Source: Fasciola hepatica (lineage: Eukaryota > Platyhelminthes > Trematoda > Plagiorchiida > Fasciolidae). From it: a stretch of 64,000 bases of DNA. How positions within the stretch are numbered: position 1 is the stretch's first letter; the number at the start of each line of letters is the position of its first letter. Location: NCBI GenBank assembly GCA_948099385.1, contig CANUEZ040000183.1, positions 372,001 to 436,000 on the forward strand. Reading direction: 5' to 3'. Positions 24,915-34,981 of the stretch are shown here, piece by piece. The notes under the pieces were generated by a model. That model ran no database searches and was not told the DNA's origin. It was given only the letters and a program-made list of their open reading frames with translations. A program made the position numbers and the translations under genes.

Positions 24915-27900
24915 ATACATGAGGATAGAAAATGACAGTGTATTTAGCAGGGTCAAAATAGATCAATCTGTAATAGGTAAGAACCATGAATTCAATAGGT
25001 AGATTCTGCAACTGAACAGAGTATAAGTTAATTCTCCAGAGGTGTTATTAATGAATGGTTTTGTTTCCGGAAATTTCCAGTAAAAGACTGCTATAAACGA
25101 ACCCATGGTCATGTGGTCAAACCCGACGTGCCTAACTGATCTTCATTCGTGGTCTGTACGTTGCCCAGTAGTTTTAATCACTAACGCATCCTTACAACTG
25201 AATTCATTTATGTTTTGTTTTTATGATAACCATATTCAGAGATACCGTCGGTTGTAAAGCATACAAAAATTCACTCAGTATATGACCTGAGTTTCATGAG
25301 TTTGCGAATACATATCATAGCATCCTGAAATGACATGAAATTGTTCGGAATTTTCTATTATCTAATTTTATACTATGCAAGGCCGTGGCCAGCTGAGCAT
25401 GCGTGAACTTAATAGCCAGGTTCAACTGCTGTGATCAAAGTGAGCTAAACATTGCCAAGTTGTGGAAATAAAATTAAATTCATAAATAATACCATCTAAC
25501 GTATCCTACGAAATATTTAGATACGTCTGACATATAAATAGTTCGACAGGAGCTTTTTCAACCAGTATAACTTTCATTCCAGGGAAAAGGGATATGACAA
25601 ATAGTTTATTACTGTTTATTGTTGGTGACTGTCTAACATATCGTGAATGTTGACCTCAAGGTCATTCAAGTGTGCCTCTTTAACCTCGATAGTGGGGGAA
25701 ATAATCAGCTAGACTGCAGCTTATTATTACCTGCCTAAAGAGAAGCAAATGTGAATTCCTGAGACTCATTCGGTTGTCTTTTGTGAAGGACCTCGTCTAG
25801 TTCATTTAAGGTAACTATGAGCATCGCTTATCGTGCTATCCATAGGAAACTCCCACAAAAACACATTTCATAGGCAGAAGACGTAGTGCATCAGAGGTAT
25901 AAGACAATTTTGTACGCATTACGCACAAAAACAATGTCGTTAATCGCCGTCCTTCAAGCAGCGTGAGAATACCCTCTCTATTGCATATAACAAGGAGTCA
26001 ACTCGAAATGAGGCTAGTATCAGCTAGTGTGAGACCCTCAATGATCGCCAAAATGGAAGGCTTGTATTGACTTCATACAGGATTCCCATCAATAAGCCTT
26101 TCATTTTGGCTAAGGTTTTATTTTGTAGACTCCGGCTTATAGCGTAAAAGAGCCAGAAGAATTCATTTTTGTAAGAAATTCACCAGAGAAAGTAACCTGC
26201 CGAATACTGAGATATTACACTGGCAACAATGATTGATCTGGGTCGGTATAAATCACGGTTAGCCACGTTGAGAAACTTCAGTTAGAGGCTGATCAGAAAA
26301 ACTGGCAAATCGGTATAGGTATGACAGGAAATTTCTCCAAATTCAACAAAGATGTCATCTTAGTAGATAGGACCTAGCAGTTTTCATCAGTAAACATGAA
26401 CCAAGCAAACAGCATGAAGGACTTATATGTTTGACCCTAGCCTGCTGATCTGCCAGGTCGTACGCCTCATTCGTATTCCCTCATATCATCTATTGCTCAA
26501 TTCACTGTTGTCTCAGTTTCATTTTCGTAACTTATAGACCATATAGAAATCACACTGGCTGCAGTATGAAAAAGTACAGAAGCAGCAAAATGGTGCAAAC
26601 CTATCTTCTTGAACTCTCTTTTATAAATAACTGCTCAGTATAACCTTCCGTGCTGTGATGCAAGATAAATTTTTAATTTATTTGTGCAAAATGATTTTTC
26701 CGCCCATTATTCGTCTGTACATTTGTCGAAGTATGCTCTTCTTCCAGGTTCAGTTCATATAGCTGTCTCCTGGTAACTCAAAGTTAAACGTAACCGAAAG
26801 CACCTTAGCCATTCTGAACAGCGAAGTCAGTTAGGAATCAGAATGGAAAATGTGACGGCAGATCGGGTGGAAAATTATTTCACGATCAACTGGGTGGACT
26901 CTATGCAGAACAGACAGTGAAAAATACTGGAGAAATTGAGTGGACCCATTGGTTACTGATGTGTCTAAATAGCGTGCTTCTGCTAATGGTTGGGTTAATT
27001 TAATGTGAATAAACTTTGTATCTTTTCTTCCTCAGAGATTCATATTTCTTCATGATTTCGGTCGACTGGTAGAGTCAGAATCAGGGTTTTGTACATTTTT
27101 AGCATATTTGTTCACCCCATAGAGCAGACAACAAGGATTACTGCCATAGAAGCTCGCCACAGCTTACCACTAATTACTCATAACAAATTATGTATTTTAT
27201 CGTTAGTGGCTTCATGTACCGGAAAAAACGTGCCCTACTTTATGCCCGTACTCATACGTTTGGACAATACCGGCATAAATGTGTTCGAATGTTTGTCCAT
27301 TATTATCGTTTTAAGAACCATAAACAATACCATATTCAAAACAAGCATTCTGTAAGATGAGTTGGCCGAGTTTGCGATCAACAAGCAGACTGGCAAACCT
27401 GATAAGTACAGTGAATGATTGTTGCCAAATCCTAATTCTAAGGGCTGTGGAAATCTGCAACTGTTTATGGAAAATGCTTTGTTGTTGTGTGGCTATGTTA
27501 GATTTCATGACGTTTTCATTCGAACTGCATTCTGAATGAACTTTAACCCAGCAGAAGAAAGTGCGACTAGTCCAATTCTGATTCACAAATTAACATCAGG
27601 CTTATTCCATTCTGTCTGATCTGTTCAACGTGTTCTCATGATGCAGAACGCCATAGGCTCAATTCCGGCATTGACGAACTGTGATTGACGGGTCTGTCCA
27701 AGTTAATATAGTGTAACCTGTCACGTAACTATAGTTACACTAGGTAGTTGATCATCTCTGATGCACTAAAGATTTACAAAACATACACCATAAAAATAAT
27801 CGCAAAAAGAACTATGGTTTAGCAGTCAATGACAGAACGGTATCAATGGATGTAACAATTGCTCCTATCGTACTTTACTTCTTACTTCAATTGAATGACC

Positions 27901-27970
27901 ATTCAACTCAGTGCAACTGCCTCATTGTTTAGTTTTTTACGGTGTCAGTTTTGCCGCTGTGTTAGGGTGT
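24915..27970. other. Gene-free stretch
   Basis: No gene recognised. 25383-25435 (GGCCAGCTGAGCATGCG, then AGGTTCAACTGC) has A- and B-box-like stretches and may be another eroded tRNA-derived head, but no second copy was found. Confidence 0.3.
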
Positions 27971-27971
27971 G

Positions 27972-28360
27972 TTAAGTTAGTTGTAAAGCTTGACAAAGAA
28001 ATAACATCGGGAGGAAACGACAACATCCTGGTTGCGAGAATTCTGAGTCTGAATCCACGTTGATTTTGGACGGTTTCCAATGGTGATGAAAAACTGATTG
28101 ATAAATCACTTTTTCGCACACCGCTTCAGACAGCAGTTCCGTATTTCGAATTGCCTCTTGTCCTAGTTTTATGCTCAAACACATACGCGAGAAGAATTTC
28201 AAGTACGGGAGCCAAGAAATCGGTAAGTGTTCCCACACACACGTCATCCAAGGGCCTTCTGTTCGTGTCTCTGTCTTTGACGCTCTTCCATAGGTTGTCT
28301 ACGCTAAGCCCGTAAATCATTTTGCACGATTTTGTACGGAGGTGTATCCGTGAATCGCTC
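27972..28360 (-). pseudogene. Last exon of a glycosyltransferase-31-like gene, apparently frameshifted
   Basis: A strong minus-strand acceptor (CCGTTTTATTCGTCTTAG) ends at 28361. The exon reads in phase 2 and encodes YGLSVDNLWKSVKD, then RRPLDDVCVGTL (DDV at 28248-28240). Beta-1,3-galactosyltransferases of family GT31 share a G-Y-x-x-S..D helix followed about 20 residues later by an acidic E/D-D-V-y-v-G motif, and the spacing fits. This frame stops at 28126. The +1 frame continues as LKFFSRMC, then CEKVIYQSVFHHHWKP, to 27972, resembling the Cys and HH/HR..P stretch near the C-terminus of that family. A one-base shift around 28200-28225 would join them. It is either a pseudogene, a base error, or two coincidental frames. 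Function if intact: Golgi transfer of galactose or GlcNAc to glycans. Confidence 0.4.
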
Positions 28361-28807
28361 CTAAGACGAATAAAACGGTAAAAACCATGGAGCAGAAGAG
28401 ACCATATGGGACCTTTTGTGTATTCTGGAATGTGGAAAATATTTTATTCACGGTTTTACATTCCTTGGTCGAGGCACATTTCGAATAAGCAGGGGCGTAC
28501 CTAATACAGACTGGATGCAGAAGTAATCTGTCCAAAGTGTCAGATATAGAATCCGAAATGGATATTCGCCGCGATGTTTTGGGGGAGAAGTAGGCTACCA
28601 CACAAGTTAATTTATCTTGATGTGATCCGATGATGTGATTCGATGATATGATCCGATGATGTGATCCGACTTCCCACAAACGTCTGTGAGTACGGCTCAC
28701 ATCTTAGACGAGCGCGCCGTATGCCAATCGAAATGCAGTTCATTGGAAAGTGGTGATACAAAAATGTTTCATGCATCTTTTCTTCTGCACCGAAGTTCAT
28801 GACTCAC
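28361..28807 (-). other. Candidate intron of the GT31-like gene
   Basis: Bounded on the minus strand by a consensus donor (TTTCAG/GTGAGTC) and the acceptor at 28361. It contains a 13-bp tandem repeat at 28619-28670. Within it, a minus-strand ATG at 28388 opens a signal-peptide-like frame of 23 codons, but this overlaps the acceptor's pyrimidine tract and is probably chance. Confidence 0.35.
28619..28670. repeat. 13-bp tandem repeat, four copies
   Basis: GATGTGATCCGAT, GATGTGATTCGAT, GATATGATCCGAT and GATGTGATCCGAC in direct succession, each differing by at most one or two bases. Confidence 0.9.
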
Positions 28808-28854
28808 CTGAAACCACCATCATTTCCCCTTTGATAAAGTTTGCGAACATATAT
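28808..28854 (-). CDS. Candidate 47-nt internal exon of the GT31-like gene
   Basis: On the minus strand a purine-free tract and ATATCTGCAG precede the exon. It encodes IYVRKLYQRGNDGGF in phase 0 and ends in TTTCAG followed by the textbook donor GTGAGT. It leaves phase 2, which is exactly what the 28360 acceptor needs, and the joined codon is AGG. In GT31 proteins the residues just before the G-Y-x-x-S helix lie here, but the exon itself has no diagnostic motif. Upstream exons, including any D-D-D motif exon, were not found within the window. Confidence 0.4.
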
Positions 28855-28859
28855 CTGCA

Positions 28860-31800
28860 GATATTTTTTGGTTGACTAGGAAAAAAGATAAAACGGTTTC
28901 TATGAGACTTCCCATAAGTACGGTTTGTGAAAGACCTCAGTAAGCTCGGTGTTGCATCTCGTAGATTTTTTGTGTGGCAGCCATTCATTTCGGCACCTCA
29001 GTCCCTCAGCTTGAAACGAATTTGCCAATTCACCTGTTTCCGTAGTTGGATGAATAATCCATCCGGGGAAATTTACGTTATCTTCAACAGAACTGTGATG
29101 TGTTTTAAAGGCTTGCTGTTGGTCAAAGTGTATTTTACCATCATAATAGAAACTTTTGTGCAAAAAATGTGCTAACATGTGTAGGTAAAAGAACAACTAA
29201 TTAGAAATGCTCACCGAGGTAACCACTCTTCGTTAATTGGCTAACTGTTTTACGGACTGACTGATTATCTGACTGACTGACTGAGTGACCAGCTGACGGA
29301 CTGAGTGACCAGCTGACGGACTGGACGACTGAATGGATGAATAAGTGGATGAATAGCGTTATTAACTAAGTGACTAATTAAATAAACCAACGAATACACG
29401 AAAGAATGAACGACCTTGTTGAATAGCATACTAATTAACTGAATAAATGAATGAGTAAGTGAAAAAGAACGATTTATCTGTTTATTTATCCATATGATTA
29501 TTGGTTGATTATTTGATTGACTGCTTACTTTACTAGTTTCCCATCATCAATATTTCCGGCCAACGACGATTCTGATCAGACGATTTCACTTTTAATTCCT
29601 AAATGCGTAAAGCAGGGGTGATTTTTCAGTTTCTAGAATAAGCTGAACACTTTCTTTTTAGACTAACCGTTTTTGTAAGTGTATCCCGACATAAGTACTT
29701 CCGCATATCTGTTGTGAATGAAAAGGTTTGTATACTTTCTTCCGTTATATAATACAATAGACAGCTTTAGTTAGAATTCGAATGTTCTAGCACTGTATTA
29801 TTTCCCCTAATCGTATCAGCTAAAGCCATCCAATTTACCAGATGACCATTCGAAAACAAAACCATCTCCGCTGTTCTGCTGTTACCATAGACGTAGAAGT
29901 AAAAGATAATTCGTAGTGAAATTTTGATAAACCGTTTTCTGCAAACGTTCGACCTCAAAAAATGAATATATTTCATTCTATTTACCGAAAGTGTGAGATG
30001 TTTTGCAAAACTTCTCACTCTCGTACATGCAAAAACCTCATCCATCAAAGAATAAAGCTTGACATTGACCTCAACTTTGCCTGACACATTGTCCCGTCCG
30101 TTGCATTTCATTTGTTTACTTCATTAGTGGTCATCAAGCTGAAGTGAGAAATTTAAGGGTGAAATTTCGAGGGACTAAATTTGACCGTGAAAATATACAT
30201 ACAGTTCATAGTTTGCCCTCTTAGATTGGAAGTCAATACCAAAATAACAACAATTTACCGGCCTCTATTTACTCGAATTCATTATTCAAAATACCTGAGG
30301 AATGACTCCTTAGGCCAGTAGAGGTATTTTGTTCTGAACTGTTGTGCAGTCGAAGCAACATTAAATGTTCAGATGGAAATTGGAAAACCATGCAGTCAAA
30401 TAAGGGCTTGGCTTACGTTGATGCAACATAAGGTCAAAGTCTTTTTCGAGAGACCACGTTGTGGCTGTAGGGGATTTTGACTGATCTGAATCTCGCATTT
30501 AGTTAAACTTAAATCTTATATCCGTTGGGCGTTCACATTTTCCGGATGATTTTTCTGGTACTATTATTATGGGGAGAAGTAATCAGGGGCTGTGATGATG
30601 GTATGAAGTACAATAAGAACAATGGTCGTATAAACACTAAGATTTTTTGAGTAGGGATACAAATTTGAGGCAGCAAAGGCGAGGCTGGAATTGGCGATTT
30701 CACTGCCATTCGTGCTGACTATATCGGTTGAATAATTTTCTTGGCAAAAGGATTAGCTGTTTTTTTGAGTATTAATTATATCAATATTTGCTCCATTCAC
30801 GCGGTGGTGTGCTGTCACCTGTTTCTGTTGCATAATTAAAAAAGATACCACAAAAAATGTTAACGGTATATTTTTTCCGTCGGCATTTTGATGGTGATTC
30901 ACCTGGGTTACTATCCATATCCTATAGTCCACACCGATTCCGTGATCCTGAGATAAGAAGAGAAAGTTCTAGTGTTGATCTCATGCAACTCCTTTATCCA
31001 ATGACAATGGTCAATGCGGTCGTGCCATTTTAATTATGGAAAGTGTCACCGAATATGTTATAGGTGGAGAACGTGTGACTCGGCCGAACAAAAAGGCAAT
31101 ACTTAGCACAAGTTACAGTATTCATTTTTCGGCTTCACCAAAAGTACTTCTCATTACATTATCTATCTTTATTTCAGTCCCTATTCGCACAAAGTTGGAA
31201 CCCTAGAAGAAGGACAAATACAACTGTGGAATAAATGTATCATTTCAAAGTATGACTGGAAGATCGTTGATCAGATTCTGAGCTTCAACCCTTGCTGATT
31301 GCGCACACCTCAGAACCCATAAAGTTTCAATTAATCGACGAAAATTTACAGCTGTATGCGTATTCCGTCTCTATAGGGAAGGGAGTAATTCTCGATAAAA
31401 CGAACCTTTATAGTGTTTTCACGTGTTATTTGATTCCCTTGAGAAATTTCCTTTGAATTCACTTTCGAAGGAACAAAAAATGAGCATCTAATAAGATAAG
31501 CTTTACAGCAATCAAAAAATAACATTCCATTTAAGGGGTAATATCTACGGACTCAAAATCACTCCATTTAAAAGAAGTTTGACTAAGTTGCAGACGGATA
31601 TCTTCCTGTGATCGATTTTTCGACGCCTATCATAGTTGGGTTAACTCGAACTTGACTTTCTCTGAGATAGACGCTGAATAGGAACGTAGTCTCATTACTC
31701 GCATCAAAGCGAATCGCTGACTCATGTACTATGGTCTTCTGAGAGAAAATGAAAGGATCAAACCAGCCTCCTCTCTGTGCATAATTAACATGCACATATT

Positions 31801-32030
31801 TTCACACTATCGATCTCTTTCCAATGGACGATGCAACAGTCTGCGTAGCCAGGTTCTTCACCCGTGAGTCTAAATCAAGATAACGCATACTGCACACACA
31901 CGCGACCTTTATCACATGATTTCTTGACACAGAGATTGTTTGTAGTTTTTCGTAGGTTGAACTATATACTGTGAAATTCGAACGCTGTGGTTATAGTATG
32001 TACAAACAACCTCGTACAATGGTCATGTAT
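28860..32030. other. Stretch without supported genes
   Basis: Minus-strand open frames at 28900-29196 and 29767-30111 are long enough to be of interest as further exons of the GT31-like gene, but neither has a family motif that I can name. 29250-29460 is rich in GACT/GAAT tetranucleotides. The rest is unremarkable. Confidence 0.3.
29281..29320. repeat. 20-bp exact tandem duplication in a degenerate GACT tract
   Basis: CTGAGTGACCAGCTGACGGA occurs twice back to back with no difference, inside a longer degenerate tetranucleotide region (about 29250-29460). Confidence 0.9.
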
Positions 32031-32136
32031 CTACCACTTCAGTAACGAACAAAATCACACCCCGGTGACATCATCATGATTGTTTCGAGTGCTCGAGCTT
32101 CTCTCTCATTCTTTCGCACCGGTGTATGTGTGTTCA

Positions 32137-32168
32137 CACATGTACGCACATTCTTGTGCGTACATGTG
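32137..32168. repeat. Perfect 14-bp inverted repeat, 4-base loop
   Basis: CACATGTACGCACA, TTCT, TGTGCGTACATGTG: fourteen uninterrupted pairs. It lies about 750 bp upstream of the signal-peptide exon in CpG-richer DNA. It could be a cruciform, a structured RNA or a dimeric protein-binding site. Confidence 0.9.
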
Positions 32169-32469
32169 CAGAAACCTTTGTTCCGAGAACGATTACACCG
32201 AATGCATTCGACAGTGTTAGCCATTATCAACATCACCACATGTAGCAGATAGGTGATTGGTTAAACAAGGCGGCCAATCATATGAATCGAATCGCATTGA
32301 CATGAGATACCGTGTGCAACCTGACAGAGCACTGGGTGACTCTAAGGACACAATTACACAGCTGGCTGCCCAGAGATGTTCTGTGCTTGTGATCTTATTG
32401 ATTTTTCTGAAAACTTTATTCCACCTTATTCCAACATGGATTTATCGCAAATGGTGCCCATAATCTAGC

Positions 32470-32920
32470 TCACACTCAATCGCTCGTTACCTGTCCCGTG
32501 TTATTTATCTTTCACCACCCTCTGCAGATCTACTGTTCTCAACAATCTGCCTGTCAATTTTCCCGGTCGCAGTCGTAGGTCTCGTGCATGCTCAGTATCG
32601 ATCTCATAACCGGTTGCTCTGCCGTATGCGCGTACGGATCTGTGCAAGCTTGCCACCGACCCGATTGTGCATGCTGATCTGGGTCCGTGTCGATTGAGAT
32701 TTTCGTGTTCTGCAGAGGCTACCCGGTGTTTTGGTGTATCTGTTACGATCAGGCAATAAGCACGTTTTAACTAAGTGACGTGTCGTGTAAATTACCGTCC
32801 CAAAAATTCCGCAACAACAAAAAAACAGGTCAACGAGCGACTGAGTCAAGCAGCAGTGAGCACATCCCGGGGCTTTTCCTTCTCACTTCAGACATTCAAC
32901 GGTATCAGTTGCAATCCACA
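32470..32920 (+). promoter_or_regulatory. Putative promoter and 5' UTR of the CAP-like gene
   Basis: This stretch is visibly richer in G, C and CpG than its surroundings (for example GCGCGTACGG, GGTCCGTGTCGATTG, CATCCCGGGGC) and runs straight into the ATG at 32921. No TATA box or start site can be fixed by eye. The in-frame ATG-like start at 32780 has a poorer, non-signal N-terminus. Confidence 0.4.
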
Positions 32921-33002
32921 ATGAAATTCTGGCACCAGTCTGTGATTTTGTGGACTTGTTTACACCTTCTGGTGTCCCCCATTTGTGATGCACGGAAAGG
33001 AG
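32921..33002 (+). CDS. Signal-peptide exon 1 of a secreted CAP-like protein
   Basis: The ATG at 32921 (ATCCACAATGA) encodes MKFWHQSVILWTCLHLLV, then SPICDARKG. This is a short basic start, a hydrophobic core and a small-residue cleavage region around Cys-Asp-Ala. The exon ends at 33002 in AAAGGAG followed by the consensus donor GTAAGT, leaving phase 1. A phase-1 intron just after a signal peptide is typical of secreted proteins. Whether it belongs to the CAP exon 18 kb downstream is inference: same strand, compatible phases through the candidate exons between, and no other start seen. Confidence 0.6.
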
Positions 33003-33834
33003 GTAAGTACTCTGTAAAAATTGATCACACTTGTTTGACGTCACTACTGATTGATGGGCATTTTTCAATTTTATTGTATCCAGGTGGATGAGTGACTCTT
33101 GACTGTCGATCCTCCCCCACGGGTCACTGGGGTCCTAGCTCATAATGAAACGTTTTCAGGCAAAATAAGAAAAAACAGCATAGTCTGAACCACTAGAAAG
33201 GAATTCACTCTCCAAGGCTTTTTTCCTCATTGGAGCAAGGTTCTCCTCCTCGTTTTGACAGTTTGATTTTACGCATGTGTCTTGAAATGCTTTCGCTTTA
33301 GCAGATCTGTGCGCTGCTGTGCCCCATCGAATAATGCTTGCAGCTATTCCTGTATTCGTGATTGTTCAACGTTCAGTTCGCATGCGAAGCAAGTGGATAT
33401 TTTCAACTATCGGTCGCTTTGTGCGCTCTTTGAGAGCAAAGTTGCTGTTCCAATCTTTTAATCGTAAGTAGCAAGTGGTCCACAGAACTAAAGTAGTTGT
33501 CTTTGTTGGGCTGCTGTTTCCTTTGAAGCTCACAAACTGAAATAAACAACTGTTCTTATATGTTTATCAAATTTCGAGACAACGGTAAACTCAAATAATC
33601 AATAATTTCGAAGAACTCTCAGTTAAAATCCAAATATCCTTATGTTTACTGCTATTATCATGGTATGATTATCGTTGACGCGCGTCATCAAGCAAGGTGG
33701 CATGGGTTGAGGTGGATGGCATGAGTTTTACTGAATTATGAATTACAGTTCATACAAAAAAGAAAAATGTTTTCGAACATTGTAATAGGGACAACCGTTT
33801 ATTTAACCCTACAACTGGACATTCTCGGTCACCC
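33003..33834 (+). other. Intron 1, left part
   Basis: Begins with GTAAGT at 33003. No repeat or coding signal recognised before the F2 SINE. Confidence 0.35.
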
Positions 33835-33837
33835 GTG

Positions 33838-34098
33838 GCGATCGAGTGGCTTGAAGCTTTCGTTTCCCAACTCGAAATTTAGAGATAGTAGCTCAACTAC
33901 AGCCGGTCAGCCGGTGGTAGATAGCAATCCACTATCTTTTAGCTCATTGCCACACCCGACCTACGGGGATCTTATGTGGTTCACTGTCAATCCGAGTCTC
34001 GAGGTCTGGTTGTCGGCTAAACCTAGCAGTGTAGTGGGCCTCTAAGGTTATGAATATGACTCTTTAAAGGCACTCAGACACAAACATGCAGTAAAAAG
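33838..34098 (+). repeat. SINE family F2, copy b
   Basis: Head GATCGAGTGGCTTGAAGC (A-box position), with B box decayed near 33868-33880. Body blocks GGTGGTAGATAGCAATC, CCACACCCGACC, TATGTGGTTCACTGTCAATC, GAGTCTCGAGGTCTGG and GTGTAGTGGGCCT match 43 kb in order. It ends CATGCAGTAAAAA, as copy c ends CATGTAATAAAAA. Confidence 0.7.
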
Positions 34099-34162
34099 AA
34101 CCTAATTCGAATCAGTATTTAGTGGTAAATATGCACTGATTAACCCAGTGTATTTCACGTAA

Positions 34163-34430
34163 TTAATTGTGAGTAGTGTGTGGGACTGACGAATCTTTGT
34201 TTGGCTGACTGTTCTTTGGACTCCACCTCTCACACACAAACCTCATGTCATTTGACCAACCTGCTCTCCGAAGCACCAGACTCGAGTTTCGCTCTTGTAA
34301 GAGAGCATCAGCGGTGGGTATCGTCGGCCGTTTCACTTCGAAGGCGTCACTCCGCTGCCGTCCGAGGTGATCCAAATCTCGAATCACCATGTCAAGCTTG
34401 TTCAAATGTCGTCGTCATTGACAGCCAGAA
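34163..34430 (-). repeat. Repeat R4, copy B, carrying a decayed hammerhead ribozyme
   Basis: Reverse-oriented homologue of 13865-14150 (see copy A). It lies 65 bp beyond SINE F2b. The SINE head to ribozyme distance is about 436 bp, against about 440 bp at 14 kb, where the head is F3. Confidence 0.65.
34268..34318 (-). ncRNA. Hammerhead ribozyme, type I, degenerate (copy B)
   Basis: The minus strand reads CCACCG, CTGATG, CTCTC (GA deleted or A9 changed to C), loop TTACAA, GAGC, GAAA intact, CTCGAG, TC, TGGTGC. Stem I has five pairs, including one G-U. Stem II still pairs as CTC/GAG. The defect lies in the CUGANGA half, the reverse of copy A. Taking the intact half from each copy gives a fully standard hammerhead core, so the progenitor was probably active. 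Confidence 0.6.
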
Positions 34431-34650
34431 ATCCTCGATAACTGACTTGAGGTTTGTGTATAAAATGTAGAGACCAAAGTACAGTCAGTCGAACAAAAAC
34501 AAACCAATGTTTTGGGGTTCGGCAGACTGGACATTTTTGGAAATGATGTGAATGATAAAAGCCGTTCACCCAGGCGGGCTTCAAGCCCATGCACGGTTGC
34601 GGGTAAACTTTGTGGTTCACACGTCAAAAGTTAGACGCCTTTCAGCGTGG

Positions 34651-34761
34651 CCTCTTGGATCAGCTAGCAGAGCGCACGCGGTACTAATGCGCTGCTGGAA
34701 ACTATGCACACCCTAGAATCTCACCGGGGTCAATGGCTTTCGCCTTTTGGATGGTTTCAAG
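34651..34761 (+). repeat. SINE family F1, copy d (diverged)
   Basis: Head CCTCTTGGATCAGCTAGCAG with GAGCGCACG (A box), GCGCA/TGCGC anticodon-like stem, then GGCTTTCGCCTTTTGGATGG corresponding to GGCGTTCGACTTTTCGATGTG in copy c. The B-box region is eroded. Confidence 0.5.
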
Positions 34762-34934
34762 AACAGTAAGGTTGGTAGGTCAGTAAACAGAAAAATAACG
34801 ATTGAGAATGATTTGAAAGTACAGAAAGTTCAGCGGTTTTGTTCTACACGCTTTTAGTTTCACTTGTTTGGGGAAGAACCACCATCATGGAGGAAATTGT
34901 GAGAGGAATCTGTCACAGTACAATTTTATTTCAG

Positions 34935-34981
34935 TAATTGGGATTGTACGCGGACGAAGAATCAGTTTTACGAATGGCAAG
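34935..34981 (+). CDS. Candidate 47-nt exon 2 of the CAP-like gene
   Basis: ACAATTTTATTTCAG precedes the exon and GGCAAG/GTAATT follows, both good splice signals. Entering in phase 1 from exon 1 it reads IGIVRGRRISFTNGK and leaves phase 0. It is basic and has no CAP motif, so it would form the linker between signal peptide and domain. Support rests on splice signals and phase only; it could be skipped or chance. Confidence 0.35.

Noticed and set aside
28317..28388. Signal-peptide-like frame starting at 28388 (minus)
   Set aside because: Overlaps the pyrimidine tract of the 28361 acceptor and stops after 23 codons; the in-phase exon model is preferred.
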